Source: Bufo bufo
Lineage: Eukaryota; Chordata; Amphibia; Anura; Bufonidae
Assembly: GCF_905171765.1 (NCBI RefSeq)
Contig: NC_053389.1
Span: 746,171,146-746,235,145 of the forward strand
DNA: 64,000 nucleotides
Direction: 5' to 3'
The position numbers and the translations under genes were made by a program. The notes under the pieces are model-generated. The model made no database searches. It saw only the letters and a program-made list of their open reading frames with translations, and was not told the origin of the DNA. How positions within the stretch are numbered: position 1 is the stretch's first letter; each line of letters begins with the position of its first letter. Shown here piece by piece: positions 11,431-20,877 of the stretch.

Positions 11431-11703
11431 CACATCAGCGGGACTATGGAACAGACATCAGACATACAGATGCAGAGAGCATATGGTGTGCATTCCGCAT
11501 TTTTCGCAGAGCCATTGAAATGAATGAGTCAGCATTCTATGAGCAAAAAAAAGGAACGGACACAGAAACAAAATAAATTTGTGCGCATGAGCCCTAATTG
11601 AGAAAAATTTAGTTAGTGGATATTTTATTTTATTTTTTTAATTTTTTAAAATTTTATGTGTATTATATATTATGTTAGCAATTTTTAAACAAAGCATCAT
11701 AAG
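11431..11703. other. Spacer, transposon-like but unassigned
   Basis: Contains GCATTCCGCATTTTTCG and an AT-rich tail with AAATTTTTAAACAAAGCATC. The wording resembles interior sequence of Harbinger-like frog elements, but no terminus or duplication can be defined. No gene. Confidence 0.4.
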
Positions 11704-12486
11704 TAGAGTTGAGCGAACACCTGGATGTTCGGGTTCGAGAAGTTCGGCCGAACTTCCCGGAAATGTTCGGGATCCGAACCCGACCCGAACTTCGTCCCGA
11801 ACCCGAACCCCATTGAAGTCAATGGGGACCCAAACTTTTTGGCACTAAAAAGGCTGTAAAACAGCCCAGGAAAGAGCTAGAGGCCTGCAAAAGGCAACAA
11901 CATGTAGGTAAATCCCCTGCAAACAAATGTGGATAGAGAAATGAATTTAAAAAAAAATAATAAAAAAAAAAAAATTAACCAATATCAATTGGACAGAGGT
12001 CCCATAGCAGAGAATCTGGCTTCACGTCAGCAGAGAATCAGTCTCTTCATGCCATAGCAGAGAATCTGGCTTCATGTCTGGCTTCAGAGACCTGATATGT
12101 ATACCGGAATATGTGGGTGGATAATTACCTACCACACAAGACCGATAGAAAGACATTTCCCTACACTATAGGATATCAAATGTCTGATAATATATTTTTA
12201 TATTTTAATATAATTGAGAAGTGTCTGCACTGACACACTCGTATTTTTATGTTTGTTTTAAATCTGCTTATCTATTTATTTTTTAAATTTGATTATATAG
12301 CTGTTATATGTGTATATATATATATATTCAGAGATGCCTGATACTATTATAACTGTTGCCACCGAAAGAGGATTTCGAAATAGTAACATTACATGGAAAA
12401 AGAAAAGGTTAATGAAAAGCAGAGTGTCCATTCCCCCACACAAGCTTTGAAACAGGTGTAATCAATTAGCCAAATTGAGATGAGAA

Positions 12487-12493
12487 TATATAA
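12487..12493 (+). promoter_or_regulatory. TATA box upstream of the hammerhead
   Basis: TATATAA 16 bp before the first ribozyme helix. A TATA-directed start ~30 bp downstream would place the ribozyme at or very near the 5' end of the transcript. Position and motif are seen; promoter activity is inferred. Confidence 0.5.
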
Positions 12494-12508
12494 GATACGA
12501 GACTAGTG

Positions 12509-12577
12509 TTCACAGGTCATACCCACTGAGGAAGAGATAAGATATCTCGAAACGCGTCTGGGTGTATTACCTGTGAA
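12509..12577 (+). ncRNA. Type I hammerhead ribozyme
   Basis: Core CUGAGGA (12526-12532; position 7 may be any base) and GAA (12549-12551), then A-C / G-U as a two-base-pair stem III (12552-12553 with 12556-12557, loop GC) and cleavage triplet GUC (12556-12558). Stem II is GAGATA / TATCTC (12534-12539 with 12543-12548). Stem I has an inner helix ATACCCA / TGGGTGT (12519-12525 with 12559-12565, one G-U), an asymmetric internal loop (C against ATT), and an outer perfect 9-bp helix TTCACAGGT / ACCTGTGAA (12509-12517 with 12569-12577). One extra A (12533) sits between A9 and stem II. The predicted cut is after 12558. The very short stem III is typical of Penelope-type hammerheads. Confidence 0.8.
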
Positions 12578-13441
12578 AGAACCATCTCAGCGGTACATGG
12601 CCATGTACTAAAGGACGGACAATATATTCACTGACTCACGAAAGATAACAAAGTGCTGTAAGACTCACGCAAGCGAAGTAGCCAACTCAGGTCTCTCGCG
12701 AGAGTAGAGACGGGATCCAAGCAAAGACCGGACCCGACACAAACGCAGCAGGGAAAGGCTGAAGCGTGGGACGCCACGGCAGAAGTCCTTCCGCAGACCC
12801 AACCGAGTGAGCCTACAAAGGACGCAGTGAGTAATACAAATTCAAGTGGAAATATACCAAACCGCTGCACGAGAAGCGGTATCAGCACTGTGATAACAGA
12901 CTTGCTGGACAATTGACTCTGTATATACAGCGTATTCAGACCCTGAGACTGCTATAGATGATGGACAATCTAATCATGGTCTAAAATACAGACTATCCTC
13001 AACTATTCTTTATCTCACATCCTATACGGTGGCCTAAGATCTTAATTGTACGCATTTAGGACTATGTGAGAGTTTGCATGAGAATATGTATTGTTGAACA
13101 CACCTGAAGCATGTTAATTAGTAGTGCATGAGGATACAGGCTATTGAACATATTCGAAGTATAATATCTACTAGCTCTGATTTGCTTTAGCGCAGACGAC
13201 TGTGATCCAACAGCCTTACCCAAATTGGGGGGACACGGATGCAGCCTGCTGTGCCTTGCAGTCAGATCTTTTTGCCTTAGAGTTACATATTTCTCTGGTT
13301 GACACACATGTCATATATGCTTTTTATGTCTTTTTTATGAATTTTACCCTGGTGTACACAGGATATAGTGTTTATTGTTTAATAAATATTTTTATTCACG
13401 TGTATTCCGAATGGTTTGAGTGCCGGTCCTATCCAATCTAC

Positions 13442-14275
13442 AATCTGGCTTCATGTCAGCAGAGAATCAGTCTTCATGTCATAGCAGAGAATCAGGCTTC
13501 ACGTCACCCACCACTGGAACAGGCCACTGTCACATATTTAGGCCCCGGCACCCAGGCAGAGGAGAGAGGTCCCGTAACAAAGAATCTGGCTTCATGTCAG
13601 CACAGAATCAGTCTTCATGTCATAGCAGAGAATCAGGCTTCACGTCACCCACCACTGGAACAGGCCACTGTCACATATTTAGGCCCAGGCACGCAGGCAG
13701 AGGAGAGAGGTCCCGTAACAGAGAATCTGGCTTCATGTCAGCACAGAATCAGTCTTCATGTTATAGCAGAGAATCAGGCTTCACGTCACCCACCACTGGA
13801 ACAGGCCACTGTCACATATTTAGGCCCCGGCAACCAGACAGAGGAGAGAGGTCCCGTAACAGAGAATCTGGCTTCATGTCAGCAGAGAATCAGTCTTCAT
13901 GTCATAGCAGAGAATCAGGCTTCACGTCACCCACCACTGGAACAGGCCACTGTCACATATTTAGGCCCAGGCACCCAGGCAGAGGAGAGAGGTCCCGTAA
14001 CAGAGAATCTGGCTTCATGTCAGCACAGAATCAGTCTTCATGTTATAGCAGAGAATCAGGCTTCACGTCACCCACCACTGGAACAGGCCACTGTCACATA
14101 TTTAGGCCCCGGCACCCAGGCAGAAGCGAGAGGTCCCGTAACAGAGAATCTGGCTTCATGTCAGCACAGAATCAGTCTTCATGTCATAGCAGAGAATCAG
14201 GCTTCACGTCACCCACCACTGGAACAGGCCACTGTCACATATATAGGCCCCGGCACCCAGACAGAGGAGAGGTTC
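13442..14275. repeat. 141-bp minisatellite of hAT B
   Basis: Six tandem units (AATCTGGCTTCATGTCAG at 13442, 13583 and onward) that are almost identical. A seventh partial copy lies left of the insertion (11995-12077). The unit contains CCACCACTGGAACAGGCCAC and AGGCAGAGGAGAGAGGTCCC, homologous in reverse orientation to the 93-bp unit of hAT A. Two plus-strand frames stay open across the array (389 and 294 residues), which argues for a period artefact more than for a gene. Confidence 0.9.
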
Positions 14276-14388
14276 ATTCAACTTTGGGTTGCCCCGCAAT
14301 ATAATTGTAAAATCAAAATAAAAATAGGATTGAATGAGGAAGTGCCCTGGAGTACAATAATATATTGTTAAGGGGAGGTAGTTAATGT

Positions 14389-15045
14389 CTAATCTACACA
14401 AGGGATGGACAGGTCCTGTGGGATCCATGCCTGGTTCATTTTTATGAACGTCAGCTTGTCCACATTGGCTGTAGACAGGCGGCTGCGTTTGTCTGTAATG
14501 ACCCCCCCTGCCGTGCTGAATACACGTTCAGACAAAACGCTGGCCGCCGGGCAGGCCAGCACCTCCAAGGCATAAAAGGCTATCTCTGGCCACGTGGACA
14601 ATTTGGAGACCCAGAAGTTGAATGGGGCCGAAAAATCAGTCAGTACGTGGAGGGGTGTGCACAGGTACTGTTCCATAATCTTATTGAAATGTTGCCTCCT
14701 GCTAACACGTTCCGTATCAGGTGGTGGTGCAGTTAGCTGTGGCGTGGTGACAAAACTTTTCCACATCTCTGCCATGCTAACCCTGCCCTCAGAGGAGCTG
14801 GCCGTGACACAGCTGCGTTGGCGACCTCTTGCTCCTCCTCTGCCTTCGCCTTGGGCTTCCACTGGTTCCCCTGTGACATTTGGGAATGCTCTCAGTAGCG
14901 CGTCTACCAACGTGCGCTTGAACTCGCGCATCTTACTATCACGCTCCAGTACATGAAGTAAGGTGGGCACATTGTCTTTGTACCGTGGATTCAGCAGGGT
15001 GGCAACCCAGTAGTCCGCACATGTTAAAACTTGAACAGCATGCAC
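14389..15045 (-). CDS. hAT transposase, C-terminal ~218 residues (5'-truncated)
   Basis: An open frame on the minus strand, beginning at an internal Met. It includes YWVATLLNPRYKDNVPTLL, the end of the hAT catalytic RNase H-like region, followed by a variable Gly/Arg linker. It closes with the hATC dimerisation block (FYALEVLACPAASVLSERVF ... FIKMNQAW) and a stop at 14389. It matches the fragment at 3-230 closely. No stop or frameshift is seen in the part that remains. Upstream coding sequence, including any BED zinc finger, is absent because the element is cut at about 15050. It is therefore a fragment of a transposase with no promoter. Confidence 0.88.
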   Translation of the reverse strand: MHAVQVLTCADYWVATLLNPRYKDNVPTLLHVLERDSKMREFKRTLVDALLRAFPNVTGEPVEAQGEGRGGARGRQRSCVTASSSEGRVSMAEMWKSFVTTPQLTAPPPDTERVSRRQHFNKIMEQYLCTPLHVLTDFSAPFNFWVSKLSTWPEIAFYALEVLACPAASVLSERVFSTAGGVITDKRSRLSTANVDKLTFIKMNQAWIPQDLSIPCVD

Positions 15046-15050
15046 TTTCT

Positions 15051-16019
15051 ATAATACTGGTGTCTTCTTATGTGGCACAAGGGTCTTTGGGCCCCCTCAG
15101 GCTCCTGGGCCCGGTAGCGACTGCTACCTCTGCACCCCCTATAGCTATGCCCCTGTATATATATATATACATAGAGATGCAGTATGCTTCAAGTTCCCAG
15201 GGGAGATCACGACCATTTTTAAAATAGGGTATTTCTAATAGGACAATGAGAGGCAGGGAATGGATCGTCCCTCAGAACTTAAAGCATACATTGGTGGGGT
15301 GGGTTGTATATCTATGGGGGTGCTGGGTCTATGAAGGAAGGGTTGTATGTCTATCGCAGAGTTGTTGTGTGTCTTGCACTTATAGTAAGCTATTACTACT
15401 AGTGCAAGTTACACAGACGTCCCCATATTCCTCCTTCAACATTGCAGAGCAGTCACGCACACAGATGCTGACTGCTGCACTTTCGTCTGCTGGTTGAATC
15501 TGTCCATGCTCTCCAGTCTCTCCTCCAGGTCACTAGGATTTAGTACCTCAGCCTTCAGGCTGCAAGGAAGATGGATGGGCTGAGGGCTCTCACATTGCTC
15601 TCATTCCAAAGGTGCTGGACTGTAACACCTCACACCGGCAGAGCAGAGAGCAGAAGTCAGGTGTCAGCTGGCCAATAAGCAGAGCAGGCAGAACAGCAAA
15701 TCCCTGATTATTGGCCAGATGTACTTGACTTGTTCTGACAGACAGGGGGCAGGGGCCGATGCCATTCATCAGCAGAGACAAGGAGGAGGACACAGGACTG
15801 GGCATGGTATTTATCTCTCTACTGTTACTGGTATGCAGCGTATATTCAGGTCGGAAAGGGGGGTGGAGCCATGCAGCCTGGCCAGGCCCCCTAACCTCAT
15901 GGCCCCCAAAGCCAGTGCGTGGTCTGCCTATATTGACCGTACGCCACTGTGGCTTTTCTCTGTTCATATAATCGAGACAAACATTTGGAGGGTGGAATTC
16001 CAAAGGGTGAAAACGTTGC
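15051..16019. other. Fragments of hAT-type non-autonomous elements
   Basis: Two right-hand termini of a CAGTGGCG/CAGGGGCA type can be read on the minus strand: CAGGGGCATAGCTATAGGGG ending at ~15152, followed by a (TA)n run, and CAGTGGCGTACGGTCAATAT ending at ~15950. The intervening ~800 bp has only short, unrelated frames and no match I can name. The left ends are missing, so boundaries are uncertain. Confidence 0.5.
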
Positions 16020-16895
16020 ATATCAGCCTATATTGGGGGACGCCATTCTGCCGCTGCAGCTCAAGGAGGGTGTGCTTTGCAGTGAATGAGTGACTGAAGT
16101 GAAGTTTGTGGTAAAACCTTTAGTGACGTATTTCGGTAGAAAAACAAAATATATTTAGCGTTCACTGTTGCAGTTATATGTGGCAAAACATTTAGTGACG
16201 TTTTTTGTACAGCCTCCGGAGGAAGTGAAGATGGCCATATGTAAAATCTGTGGGCAGAAGGTGAAGCGTGGCCAGTGTGCCAATGTCCAGCGTCACCATA
16301 AAGTGACCTGGGAGAACCGTGGCTCCAATGTGGTGGTCCAGCCTGCTGAAGCAGCCGCTGCATCACCCAGTGGCACGCCGCACCCGATTTCAGGTGGTCA
16401 AGGCTCCACCACCTCAGCCGAAGGGAACTGTATGTCACTTCCATCGTCTGATGGTCCTGATGCTCCTGCTCCTCCTACTCCTCATTAGTCATTCCGTCAG
16501 CAATCGATCACCAAAGCGATTGCCTAGAGACAACAGTATGCGTGCACGCATCCAACGGTGCAGAAGTTAAACGTGCTGCTGTCCAGGTTGCTGGTGCTGC
16601 AGTCCCTCCCTTTCCAAGTGGTGGACTCTGCATCTTTCAGAGAACTGATGACTTGTGGCAAGCCGAGGTGGAGAGTCCCAAGCCTTTAGTGACGTATTTC
16701 GGTAGCAAAAAAATATATATTCAGCATTCAGCGCTGCAGTTATATGTGGTAAAATCTTTATTGAAGTATTTGGTCAGCGCTGCGGTTATATGTGGTAAAA
16801 TCTTTATTGAAGTATTTTGGTAGAAAAACAAAATGTATTCAGCGGTCAGCGCTGCGGTTATATGCGGTAAAATCTTTAGTGACGTATCTTAATGA
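16020..16895 (+). pseudogene. hAT element fragment G with BED-finger transposase remnant
   Basis: Around 16230-16490 a frame encodes MAICKICGQKVKRGQCANVQ followed by RHHKVTWENRG, a degenerate BED-type zinc finger (Cys-x2-Cys with downstream His), and then a Ser/Pro-rich linker. In another frame at 16555-16690 the sequence encodes NVLLSRLLVLQSLPFQVVDS, the usual start of the hAT catalytic region. The pieces are in different frames, so the gene is dead. A repeat with TTTAGTGACGTATTTCGGTA (near 16115, 16190, 16682 and 16875; unit ~80 bp) lies on both sides. No terminus is visible. Confidence 0.7.
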
Positions 16896-17345
16896 ACTTC
16901 GCGACTCTTCTGGGCTCAAAGCTATATTGACGCTTTTTCTTCTCATTGTCTGTAGTTACTAGAGGCCTGTTCATGCGAGGCAGGATCCTGGGTATCTGTG
17001 TCGATGAGCAGCCGATAACGCACTTGCATCAATCTTGACAGGATTCGTCTCCAGGTGGAGAGAAATTGTTTTTTGGAATGCTTTCGCCATCGTAACCATG
17101 TGATTGAATAAAGTGAAATTTAAATGAATTAAATATTGAATATTAAATTGAACCAAAACTTGATTAAAATTATAAGAAAGTAAACTTACATTCGTCAATA
17201 TATTATCCCAATCTTCAAGGGAAATTCAATTTGCCAAGCCTTTTGTCCCGGAAAACCTGTATTATTAAATCGTGTTTTAAGCAACACTTTATAAAGTTGA
17301 GAAATTTTAATCTTCTGTTCTGTCCCATATTTCCTATAAATGAAT
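16896..17345. other. Unassigned sequence
   Basis: AT-rich on the right, with AACATGTGATTGAATAAAG-like text, and moderately GC-rich on the left (GGCAGGATCCTGGGTATCTG). A 75-residue minus-strand frame at 16971-17198 (contains MVTMAKAFQKTISLHLETN) resembles nothing I know. No terminal repeats or tandem structure. Confidence 0.4.
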
Positions 17346-18115
17346 AGACGAAGCGGCCACTCTGTGGCCCCCTCATGCTGCTGCCACCTCTGCAATCTCT
17401 TGTCGTCATGCCACTCTGTGGTCTCCTCATGCTGCTGTCACCTCCACACTGTCACCTTGCCACTCTGTGGCCAACTGATGCTGCCGCCACCTACACACTA
17501 TGTCACCTTGCCACTCTGTGGTCTCCTAATGCTGCTGCCACCTCCACACTCGGTCATTTTGCCACCCTGTAGCCTCCTACTGATGCTGCTGCCGCCGCCA
17601 CCTCCACGCTCTGTCATTGTGCCACTCTGTGGCCTCCTACTGGTGCTGCTGCTGCCACCACCTCCAGACTCTGTCATTGTGCCACTCGGTGGCCTTCTCC
17701 TGATGCTGCTGCTGCTGCCGCCACCTCCAGACTCTGTCATTGTGCCACTCTGTGGCTTCCTCATACTGGTGCCACCTCCAGACTCTATCATTGTGCCACT
17801 CGGTGGCTTCCTCATACTGCTGCCACCTCCGCACTCTGTCATTGTGCCACTCAGTGACCTTCTCCTGATGCTGCTACTGCTGCTGCTGCCACCTCCAGAC
17901 TCTGTCATTGTGCCACTCGGTGGCTTCCTCATACTGCTGCCAACTCCAGGCTCTGTCATTGTGCCACTTGGTTGCCTCCTCATGCTGCTGTCACCTCCAC
18001 ACTCTATCATTGAGCCACTCGGCGGTCTTCTCCTGATGCTGCTACTGCTGCTGCCACCACCTCCAGACCCTGTAATTGGGCCACTCTGTGGTCTCCTCAT
18101 GCTGTTCCCACCCTC
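17346..18115 (-). repeat. 51-bp-family minisatellite, inverted and expanded variant
   Basis: The unit is the reverse complement of the array at 2620-3711: GTCTCCTCATGCTGCTGCCACCTCCA and CCACTCTGTG recur. Here units vary from ~51 to ~72 bp because of extra GCTGCTGCC triplets, and CTCTGTCATTGTGCCACTC replaces the GTGACATAG part. About 12 units. The long plus-strand frame (316 residues, rich in Leu/Pro) is a product of these units. Confidence 0.85.
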
Positions 18116-18365
18116 CCCACTTCATGACTGGGCCACTATTTTGCCTTTCAGCCTGGCTGACATCATTATTTGTTTGACCCTTCTTCTGATCTGTCAGAAG
18201 GAAGGAAAAATAAGATGCACAACGGATCCTGTCTGTGTAGCAGCTGTAAGGCCTGTATGGTCCCATCAGAATTGGCTTATGATTTGGTAGCCAAAAGCAG
18301 GAGTGGGTACAAAACACTGAAGAAATTCAAATATTCCATTTTTTTGGCATTAGCAATACTGATGG
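18110..18365. repeat. Dispersed repeat joined to the 51-bp family (copy 1)
   Basis: Inverse of 43720-44012: GACTGGGCCACTATTTTGCC, GCTGTAAGGCC, GGTAGCCAAAAGCAGGAGTG and GGCATTAGCAATA all recur there on the other strand. It lies directly next to the minisatellite, as a partial unit (CAGCATGAGAAG) does in the second copy. I infer that the minisatellite belongs to this element. Confidence 0.75.
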
Positions 18366-18775
18366 ATTATTGAGCAAATGATGACTGAGTGAAGGCGTAT
18401 TCTCCACAGACAGGATCCGTTTTTTGTGGGTTATTATTCTGACGGATCAGAGGAAGGGCAAATTAATTAGTGACATAAACACAATCTTACTGCTGACACC
18501 CTCTCACTCTGTCGGGGCGGCTCTATTTGTACAAGCGTTTAATAGAACAGGTTCTGATAACATCTATGTGGAATCAGCTGGCGACGGTGTAAAAGGAGCG
18601 CGCTTCTTTTTGGCACTAACATCGACCTGTAAGGTTGAGTTCATACTTGAGTTATTTGGTCAGTTTTGGCCCCATGATAAGTGAAGTGTGCTGTGATACT
18701 AAGAGCATGTCATACGTACTCACAGTATTATTTCATTACCAAAGCAGACTCTCTATGCGTGTTACTACAAGGCAA
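18366..18775. other. Spacer without gene
   Basis: Contains TTGAGTTCATACTTGAGTTA, a word I associate with frog DNA-transposon ends, but no paired terminus. No coding signal. Confidence 0.35.
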
Positions 18776-18926
18776 GTGTTCTACACCACTATAAAGGCTC
18801 TTAGCAGCCAGTAAATATAAATTTTTTAATGTCATTTGCCGTGAATATATTCGGATTGAACCAAATTTCCCCCTAAAAATTTGGCGAACCGACGATTCAA
18901 ATTTTGGAAAAATTCGCTCATCTCTA
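18776..18926. mobile_element. Terminal piece of a TAGAGATGAGCGAA-type hAT
   Basis: The last bases read inward on the minus strand are TAGAGATGAGCGAATTTTTC, preceded by the diverged TTCGG-type subterminal sequence. Only this end is present. Confidence 0.65.
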
Positions 18927-19204
18927 GTGAAGACTTCAGGAACCACTTTACAACCAGATTGAACACGTGCGCCACGCAGCGTCGAGATGTACTTCCAGTT
19001 GTTGGTCACCATGGTTCCAATTTTCAGTTGTCGAGGAGGAAGCTAAGATTCAATTTCTTGATGAAGGACAAAGAGCAGTTCCTCCCCTGTGTTACTCCGT
19101 TTGACCAGGCAAACTAGGTGCAGAACAGCATGACACCACCATGTCCTACACATGTGGTATGCTGGAGGAGCACTGTGAATTGTTGCTGATGCCGGCAGTC
19201 TTCT
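18927..19204 (-). other. Possible hAT transposase remnant
   Basis: The minus strand encodes MVTNNWKYISTLRGARVQSG followed by CKVVPEVF. I have the impression of a hAT-associated phrase but cannot assign it to a domain. Frames are short and broken. Confidence 0.3.
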
Positions 19205-19615
19205 CTTCCGGGTGTAGTGTGACGTAATCGGCGCAGGCGCACTGAGGAAGGAGCTGGCAAGCGCGCGTCCTTCACTCAGTACGCCTGCGCCGATAGAGGA
19301 ACGTTACGGCGCAGGCGCGGGAATTCAGCAGCAGACGGGGTCAACGGGAGGAGGAGAGCGCTCGCTGGCCCTGTCTATCAAGAGGAGATGGCGCGTGTCT
19401 AGAATATGCGGCATATGCGGTGGCTACCAGCAAGTACACGCCCAACTTGCTGGTAGTGAAGAAATTTGCATATGATAAAAGTATGATTTTTGCAAGAAAT
19501 AAGCCACTGACAAAGGTAGGACATGTATGATTGCACTCAGCTGACATTAGCAAATAGCTAATGTCGGCTAATGAAAATTGCACAATGGGGGGGGGGGGGG
19601 GGTGACAGAAGCCCT
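19205..19615. mobile_element. Right half of a TTAA foldback element
   Basis: Ends GGGTGACAGAAGCCC + TTTAAAG (TTAA at 19616-19619). It shares TCGGCGCAGGCGCACTGAGG, GGCCCTGTC, CTACCAGCAAGTA and GCATATGATAAAAGTA with the complete element at 57022-57661. The left arm is replaced by unrelated DNA. A (G)n run at 19587-19602 lies just before the terminus. Confidence 0.75.
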
Positions 19616-19619
19616 TTAA

Positions 19620-20790
19620 AGTTACAGACTACAGTTAATAAATGTATAATCCTTTGAGCTGCGGGGCTCTGTATATTCTAACCCCCGTCACCATGGGAAC
19701 ACCTGGGGGTTAGAATATACCATCGGATTTGAGTTTTCATGATCTCAGTGAGATCGTACTCGGCTGTACAGAGCTCTCACTTCCGGGAATGGATGTGAGC
19801 GTGCACGCACGTAGCAGGGCAGCAGCCTGCTTGTGCGTCTCCCGTCCTTGTGAGAAAAGGCGCTATGGGGGAAAAATTTAATGATTTTAGGAAGAATTAA
19901 TATAAAATTTTAAGATGGCCAATCAGCTTTATCAAAATATGGAAAAAATATATATATGACAGTTATACTTTAATACACCAGGTAAATGGCTGTAGTAAAA
20001 TGTAACATCACCGCTGAACGGCAATTAATTATATTTTTTCCTTTATATTCCTATTAATACACCCACCCCCCCCAAAAAAAAAAAAAAAGTGAAATCAACG
20101 CAGAGCGGCGAATAGGACGTATGTGTCCTTCCTATTAATACACCCCGTAAATGGCTGTAGCACAATGTAACTTCACCTCTGAACGGCAATTATGACATAT
20201 TTTTTCCTTTTTTTCCCCCCTATTAATAAACCCTCCAAAAAATGTAAAACAATATAAAATCAATGCAGAACGGCTAATTGGATGTATGTATCTTTCCTCT
20301 TAATACACCCCGTAAATGTCTGTATCACACATATAGTGCAAACAACCTAAAAGCAGCAGTATAACTGTAATTTGGATGCCCAATTAGTGCAGCAAGGTGT
20401 AATAGAATCGCTCCTATTACCCAGGCTGTACACTAGACCCTATTCTCCTTTTATAGTGTAGATGATGCCTCCCTATCCTTTTCCTACACCTTGAATAATC
20501 TTTTCCCTGCTGACGCCTTTCCCTGCACTAAGCACACTGGAAAATGGCAGAATCCAAGATGGCTGAGGCTATTATAGGGCTGTGACATCACAGGAGCTGG
20601 CTGGCTGCTGATTGACTGCATGCATGCCCAGAGTTCTTTGTTTCATGTCCTAACACGTGCAGCAGCCATTTTAGGAAAAAATGTGATTCGTTACCACGAA
20701 GCGTGAGGAAATTCGGCTTTGGAGTGAATCAAATTTTTCCTGAAATTCGGATCGAATTCCACTTCATCAACTTCGATTCGCTCATCTCTA
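19620..20790. mobile_element. hAT-type non-autonomous element, right end intact
   Basis: Terminates at 20790; inward on the minus strand it reads TAGAGATGAGCGAATCGAAG followed by a TTCGATCCGAATTTC-rich subterminal region. A perfect 16-bp inverted pair GTATATTCTAACCCCC / GGGGGTTAGAATATAC (19671-19686, 19705-19720) lies near the left. Three imperfect ~150-bp repeats around TAATACACCCCGTAAATG occur at 19970-20320. No transposase. The left terminus was not found. Confidence 0.6.
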
Positions 20791-20877
20791 GTAAATTCCA
20801 TTGCCTTTTGCTTTGGCAGATAGCCATAACTATATATTTTCTGAATGTGTACACCTAGCACATTGTCAAAATGCCAC

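Larger units (their letters stand above)
12078..13441 (+). mobile_element. Hammerhead-bearing insertion in hAT B (Penelope-like or retrozyme-like, non-autonomous)
   Basis: The segment interrupts the 141-bp minisatellite and is bounded on both sides by AATCTGGCTTCATGT (12063-12077 and 13442-13456). This is a possible 15-bp target duplication, although the word is also part of the satellite unit. In order it has an AT-rich leader, a TATA box (12487-12493), a type I hammerhead ribozyme fold (12509-12577), ~800 bp without a convincing long frame, and a tail with AATAAATATTTTTATTC near 13380. No reverse transcriptase is present. Hammerheads are established features of Penelope-like elements; family membership here is inferred from the ribozyme only. 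Confidence 0.65.
11704..15050 (-). mobile_element. hAT element B, 5'-truncated, with a ribozyme-bearing insertion
   Basis: Starts with TAGAGTTGAGCGAACACC at 11704 and the same TTCGGG-rich subterminal palindromes as element A. It continues with a 141-bp minisatellite and ends with the transposase C-terminal part on the minus strand. At about 15050 the transposase homology stops abruptly against unrelated hAT fragments, so the 5' half is missing. A 1.36-kb insertion (12078-13441) interrupts the minisatellite. Confidence 0.85.

Noticed and set aside
12628..12912. 94-residue minus-strand frame with a hydrophobic start
   Set aside because: No family resemblance; antisense to the presumed ribozyme transcript and of a length expected by chance.
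13202..14371. 389-residue plus-strand open frame
   Set aside because: It is the 47-residue translation of a 141-bp tandem unit. A second frame over the same DNA is also open, and the first part lies in the ribozyme insertion, so it is not one gene.
17340..18290. 316-residue Leu/Pro-rich frame resembling a membrane or collagen-like protein
   Set aside because: Produced by the CTGCTGCCACCT satellite units; other frames on both strands are open as well.
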